Origin: Cellulosilyticum ruminicola JCM 14822
Lineage (GTDB): Bacteria; Bacillota; Clostridia; Lachnospirales; Cellulosilyticaceae
Reading direction: 5' to 3'
Length of the DNA: 40,143 nucleotides
Assembly (NCBI RefSeq): GCF_001311925.1
Contig: NZ_BBCG01000031.1
Coordinates: 1-40,143 of the forward strand
The first letter of the stretch is position 1, and every line of letters begins with the position of its first letter. The notes beneath the pieces were generated by a model. That model searched no databases. It was not told the origin of the DNA and was given only the letters and a program-made list of their open reading frames with translations. A program made the position numbers and the translations under genes. This document shows, one piece after another, positions 36,797 to 40,143 of this stretch.

Positions 36797-38761
36797 TTAT
36801 TTTAATGTAACATTTGAAACTGTTACATTACTATCTCCTTGAGCCATTTGGCAGCCAAAAGTGAAACTTCCATTTTTTGAAAGATTTCCTTGCCATTCTG
36901 GTGCTTTTACAGTATAGGTATTACCACTCTTACTTACAATTGTTGCATTCCAGATTGATGTAATTGGACGACTGCTTGTAAATGTACATGTCCAGTTATT
37001 TAAGTCTTTGCCTGTTGTATTTATAATTGTTACATCCGCAACTGCACCTGCACCCCAATCTGATGTTACTTTAACTTTCACAGCGTCTGATGTCACTGTT
37101 GTTGAGCTTTCTGTTTGTGTACCTGTTGATGTGCTACTACCATTGCAAGATTCTAATACCCATGTTTGATTGCTTGCACCTTGATAAGCATATTGAATAA
37201 CATTTGCACCATTATCTGTAGATTTTGAAGCAACATCTAAGCTCTTTGTATCTGCTGAACATCTTGTCACAATGCCATATACATTGTTTTGATTTGTTTT
37301 AGCTAATTTAAATTCTTGTGCAGTTGCACCATTTGCTGAGTAAACTTGAATATTTGTATTATTTTCATTTTTACCGTAGTCTACATCTAACATATAACCT
37401 GTGCCATTTTTAAGTGTTACATAACCGTTACCTACATTTTTTAAATACCATTTTTGTGATTCCACACCTGTACCTGTACCGATTTGTACATTTTGACCAT
37501 TGCCACTTGCTGTAACTTCTAAGTATTTTTGTGCATTTGTATTTTTAATGTAATACCAGCCATCATTTAAAGTTGCATAATTTTTATTTGTTGTATCAGA
37601 AGGTGTTGGATCTGTTGTTTGTCCTGGATTTTGTGTAACACCTTTACCACCACATTGTATAATCGTATCTACAACACTATTTCTTGTCCAAGTACATGAA
37701 TTACGATCTAATATACCAAATTTTTCATTACCACTTTGATGTTGGTTGTTATCCCACCAAACACATTTGATACCGTATTTAGAAGCAGTACCCATGAAAT
37801 CTTTTGTCCATTTAACAACTTCACTATCATTTCCTTTATTAACTGCACCAAATTCTGTAATAAGTACTGTTGCCCCTTTACTTACAAGATTTTGATTAAT
37901 TTTATTCATAACATCATCTATTGTATTTTTTAATGAACCATTCCAGTAAGCTGTTGCCCAATCCGGATTACCTTCTGGTACATATGTAAAGCCATATGGA
38001 GTATAAGCATGTACAGCTACCATAATATTAGGGTCACTTGGAATTTCAAAACCAATGAGTCCATCTGTATCTGCATTATTGCCATAAGGACATACAACAA
38101 GGCAACGTTTACTATTGTTACCACCTGTTTTACGAACAGCATTGATGAAAGCTTTATTTAATGAGTTAACTACACTTCTGCCTTCAGCCTCTCCACCACT
38201 CCATTCTTTGCTACTGCCTACGATTCTCGGCTCATTCATACCTTCAAAAAGTAAATGTTCATCATAATTTTTAAATCTTTCAGCAATTTGTGTCCAAAGT
38301 GCTGCTAATTGTTTTTCTGATGATGCAGCATGGGCATTATCAGGCTTTAACCAATTTGTTTCATGATGTGTATCTAAGAGAACATACATATTATCATCAA
38401 TGGCATAATCTACAACTTCTTGTACACGATTCATCCAAGCTGTATCAACTGTATAATTTGGTGCTCCACTCATATGTTCATCCCATGATACTGGAATACG
38501 AATTGTATTAAAGCCTTTTGCTTTAACAGTATCAATCATTTGTTTTGTTGTTCTAGGATTTCCCCAATAAGTTTCATCACTTAGTGAATGTAAACCATAT
38601 GCATCTAAAGAGTTTCCAAGATTCCAACCTACATTCATTTCAGCAGCAATTTGTGCTGGTGTTAAATTACGCATTGTACCTGTTGCTGCATAAAGTGAAC
38701 TTACGCTGCCAGCCATCATTAAGGCACTCATTACAATTCCTAACCATCTTATATTTCTCAT
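36797..38761 (-). CDS. Secreted GH5 cellulase with RICIN-type and CBM2-type modules
   Basis: A 654-residue secreted beta-1,4-glucanase. Residues 1-26 are a signal peptide (cleavage near SLYA-ATG). The GH5 catalytic domain spans about 30-372 with WNLGNSLDA (46-54), NTIRIPVSW (85-93), the acid/base E177 in FEGMNEP and the nucleophile E303 in LITEFGAV. A Thr/Pro linker (380-392) leads to a RICIN-type lectin/CBM13-like domain (about 395-540, WYYIKNTNAQKYLEV and QKWYLKNVGNG). A Ser/Thr linker leads to a CBM2-like domain (about 558-654, with INTTGKDLNNWTCTF and the WNATIV and WQGNL aromatic positions). No dockerin, so it is a free enzyme. A ribosome site AAGGGGTG lies upstream, with a promoter at 38873-38901. 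A related remnant lies just upstream. Confidence 0.92.
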   Translation of the reverse strand: MRNIRWLGIVMSALMMAGSVSSLYAATGTMRNLTPAQIAAEMNVGWNLGNSLDAYGLHSLSDETYWGNPRTTKQMIDTVKAKGFNTIRIPVSWDEHMSGAPNYTVDTAWMNRVQEVVDYAIDDNMYVLLDTHHETNWLKPDNAHAASSEKQLAALWTQIAERFKNYDEHLLFEGMNEPRIVGSSKEWSGGEAEGRSVVNSLNKAFINAVRKTGGNNSKRCLVVCPYGNNADTDGLIGFEIPSDPNIMVAVHAYTPYGFTYVPEGNPDWATAYWNGSLKNTIDDVMNKINQNLVSKGATVLITEFGAVNKGNDSEVVKWTKDFMGTASKYGIKCVWWDNNQHQSGNEKFGILDRNSCTWTRNSVVDTIIQCGGKGVTQNPGQTTDPTPSDTTNKNYATLNDGWYYIKNTNAQKYLEVTASGNGQNVQIGTGTGVESQKWYLKNVGNGYVTLKNGTGYMLDVDYGKNENNTNIQVYSANGATAQEFKLAKTNQNNVYGIVTRCSADTKSLDVASKSTDNGANVIQYAYQGASNQTWVLESCNGSSTSTGTQTESSTTVTSDAVKVKVTSDWGAGAVADVTIINTTGKDLNNWTCTFTSSRPITSIWNATIVSKSGNTYTVKAPEWQGNLSKNGSFTFGCQMAQGDSNVTVSNVTLK

Positions 38762-38946
38762 TTTTACACCCCTTAATATATAATTTTTATTTTTTTTGCA
38801 ACACTAGCAATTTAAATTATTTTTTTCTCTTTCTTGATGTTTTATTGTTTATTTCTACCTTTATGTGTTTATACTATATTAAAATAATTCGAAAATTTCA
38901 ACACAATATAATCGAAATGTTATATAAAAAATCATATAATGTACTT
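38762..38946. other. Intergenic region with the cellulase promoter
   Basis: AT-rich leader region of 185 bp between the cellulase and the upstream remnant. It holds the promoter listed separately and a long A/T-rich leader of about 105 nt. I see no operator-like palindrome. Confidence 0.5.
38873..38901 (-). promoter_or_regulatory. Sigma-A-type promoter for the cellulase
   Basis: On the minus strand TTGAAA (38896-38901), 17-bp spacer, TATAGT (38873-38878). It lies between the remnant and the intact gene, so the intact gene can be expressed on its own. Confidence 0.65.
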
Positions 38947-39483
38947 TTACTTAATAAGTTTAAAAAAAGGCTGATTAACTGCACCAAATTCAGTAATAAG
39001 TACTGGTACCCCTTTGCGTACAATTTTATCATTTAATCTGCTCATCACATCTTCAATTGTATATTTTTGCGAACCATCCCTAACTGATGTTGCCCAACTT
39101 GGATTACCTTCTGGAATATATGTAAAGCCATATGGTGGTATAAGCATGAATTGCTACCATAATATTAGGGTCATTTGGTAGTTCAAAACCTGAAAGTCCA
39201 TTTGATTTCCCATTATTACCATAAGGGCAAATTACAAGACATCTTTTAGCATTATTCCCCCTGTTTTTCTAACTACACTAATGAATGTATTATTTAAAGC
39301 ATTAATAGCTGCTCTACCATCAGCATCTAAAGAATTTCCTAGATTCCAACCTACATTCATTTCACTAGCAAGTTGTGCTGGTGTCACATTTCTCATTGTT
39401 GCTGTACCATGATAAACAGAAGTAACATTTCCTGCAAGCATTAATAAACTCATAACAATTCCTAATAATTGTTGTGTTTTCAT
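38947..39483 (-). pseudogene. Remnant of a tandem GH5 cellulase copy
   Basis: The N-terminus MKTQQLLGIVMSLLMLAGNV and the following RNVTPAQLASEMNVGWNLGN match the intact cellulase's first 50 residues. After SLDA the sequence continues DGRAAINALNNTFISVVRKT, which aligns with residues about 194-212 of the intact gene, so about 138 codons have been lost in frame. Two single-base shifts follow (near 39257 and 39143); between them the reading is AKRCLVICPYGNN and PNDPNIMVAIHAYT. The last part reads PYGFTYIPEGNPSWATSV to LITEFGAVNQ and then leaves homology at about residue 309 of the intact protein. The rest of the catalytic domain and both binding modules are missing. The acid/base Glu region is deleted, so no activity is expected. 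Confidence 0.88.
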
Positions 39484-39583
39484 ATGTGATTCTTTTTAGT
39501 GTATAAAATTGAGATAAGTCTACAAGCAGTAATGTATAAAATCTTTGTATACTTACGCCTCTCCCCTGACTCTTAAGTATGCT
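39484..39583. other. Intergenic stretch between remnant cellulase and IS4 relic
   Basis: About 100 bp with no coding signal. The expected end of the IS4-type element lies here but its other end is outside the window, so no terminal repeat could be fixed. Confidence 0.4.
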
Positions 39584-40143
39584 TTAATCTACACTATCAT
39601 AAAGTGGCATTGTAAGTAATGCTCCTAGAAGTTTCCCATAAAGAATTGCTTCTACATATTTAGTTTTATCTACATGCATTTTATCTAGGAAAAAGGTGCT
39701 TTTTACAACCTTAAAAAGAAGTTCTATTTGCCATCTTATACGATAAAGCTCTGTAATAATAGATGTATTAAGGATTTCTTTGCTGATGTTAGTAATCATA
39801 AGATTTCAATGTAAAAGCTGACGCTTATGTGAGTCAATATCTTCACCCTTATTTTGGATAATTACCTTTTTGATACGCTTAGTTGCAATTTCATCAGAAA
39901 GCTTATTGCCTACTAAACGAACTTTTAACTTATTACAACTTTCTGTACCAATATAAACTTGTTGATCAATAGAATCACTGTCTTGACTAAAGAGTTCCTT
40001 TAAATATAGTCTTTTATAGATAGCATACGTTTCTGAAACTGCTTTATAGAGCTTTAAATTTGTCTTGATGCGACTAATAAAAAAATGTTTTCTTGTAATT
40101 TGCGAAGAAACGCTGTATCAAAATAACCTAAATCATGATATGC
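39584..40143 (-). pseudogene. IS4-type transposase fragment, broken and cut by the window edge
   Basis: The C-terminal part contains the IS4 signature Y-x2-R-x3-E-x6-K in YRIRWQIELLFKVVK followed by LDKMHVDKTKYVEAILYGKL. Upstream in the same frame a TGA at 39806-39808 replaces the Trp codon expected before NLMITNIS. Before it the reading continues as KELFSQDSDSIDQQVYIG and VRLVGNKLSDEIATKRIKK. A frameshift near 40075 separates this from AYHDLGYFDTAFLRKLQEN at the window end. It is not closely similar to the IS4-family transposase at 14921-16210. The 5' part lies outside the window. Confidence 0.82.

Noticed and set aside
38584-39036. 150-codon plus-strand frame across the cellulase start
   Set aside because: Antisense to the cellulase and its leader, with a Phe/Leu/Tyr-rich low-complexity sequence and no ribosome binding site.
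1-40143. CRISPR array, prophage, toxin-antitoxin or defence system
   Set aside because: No regularly spaced repeats, cas, phage structural or defence genes were seen on either strand.

Overview
The window looks like a chromosomal segment of a low-GC, spore-forming Clostridia bacterium. Evidence for a spore former is gpr, spoIIP and a GerM-type lipoprotein. The gene order matches the Bacillus/Clostridium blocks comEA-comEC-holA-rpsT-gpr-spoIIP-lepA-hemW and radC-mreBCD-pbp-minCDE-rodA-...-rplU-prp-rpmA-obgE-yhbY-nadD-rsfS. A secreted GH5 cellulase with RICIN-type and CBM2-type binding modules suggests a plant-fibre degrader, perhaps Cellulosilyticum or another Lachnospirales member; that placement is inference.

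Layout. 1-5654 (minus strand): hemW, lepA, spoIIP, gpr. rpsT (plus) diverges from gpr. 6245-13250 (minus): a tight cluster read comEA, OmpR-type response regulator, histidine kinase, GerM lipoprotein, comEC, holA. 13365-14714 (plus): a D,D-carboxypeptidase. 14737-16358: a degenerate IS4-family element with perfect 17-bp inverted repeats and a 7-bp target duplication. It sits exactly in the loop of the old dacF/rsfS terminator. 16393-25437 (minus): rsfS, a nadD-yqeK fusion, yhbY, obgE, rpmA, prp, rplU with a leader, RNase G/E, two radical-SAM-associated genes and a small membrane protein. 25541-35239 (minus): mgsA, rodA, minE, minD, minC, PBP2, mreD, mreC, mreB, radC. 35353-36638: a degenerate ISL3-family element with an 8-bp target duplication. 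36797-38761 (minus): the cellulase. 38947-39483: a deleted remnant of a tandem cellulase copy. 39584-40143: a broken IS4-type transposase running off the window.

A striking global feature is that eight conserved genes carry single-base frameshifts: lepA (twice), comEC, the histidine kinase, RNase G, rodA, PBP2, mreD and mreC. Correcting one base at each site restores an uninterrupted protein of normal family length. This points to sequence or assembly error more than biological decay, although four of the nine lesions fall in the Rod/elongasome set. The transposase genes and the cellulase remnant carry additional, clearly genuine damage.

How the genes fit together. The radC-to-rodA cluster couples cell-shape (MreBCD, PBP2, RodA) and division-site placement (MinCDE). 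The rplU-to-rsfS cluster covers ribosomal proteins, the Prp protease that matures L27, and ribosome-assembly factors (Obg, YhbY, RsfS). The comEA-holA cluster joins DNA uptake with an embedded two-component system. gpr and spoIIP act in germination and engulfment. I found no CRISPR array, tRNA, rRNA, phage module or recognisable defence system. The most unusual signals are the IS insertion in a terminator loop, a possible IS-made hybrid promoter before radC-mreB, and the partly deleted tandem cellulase.
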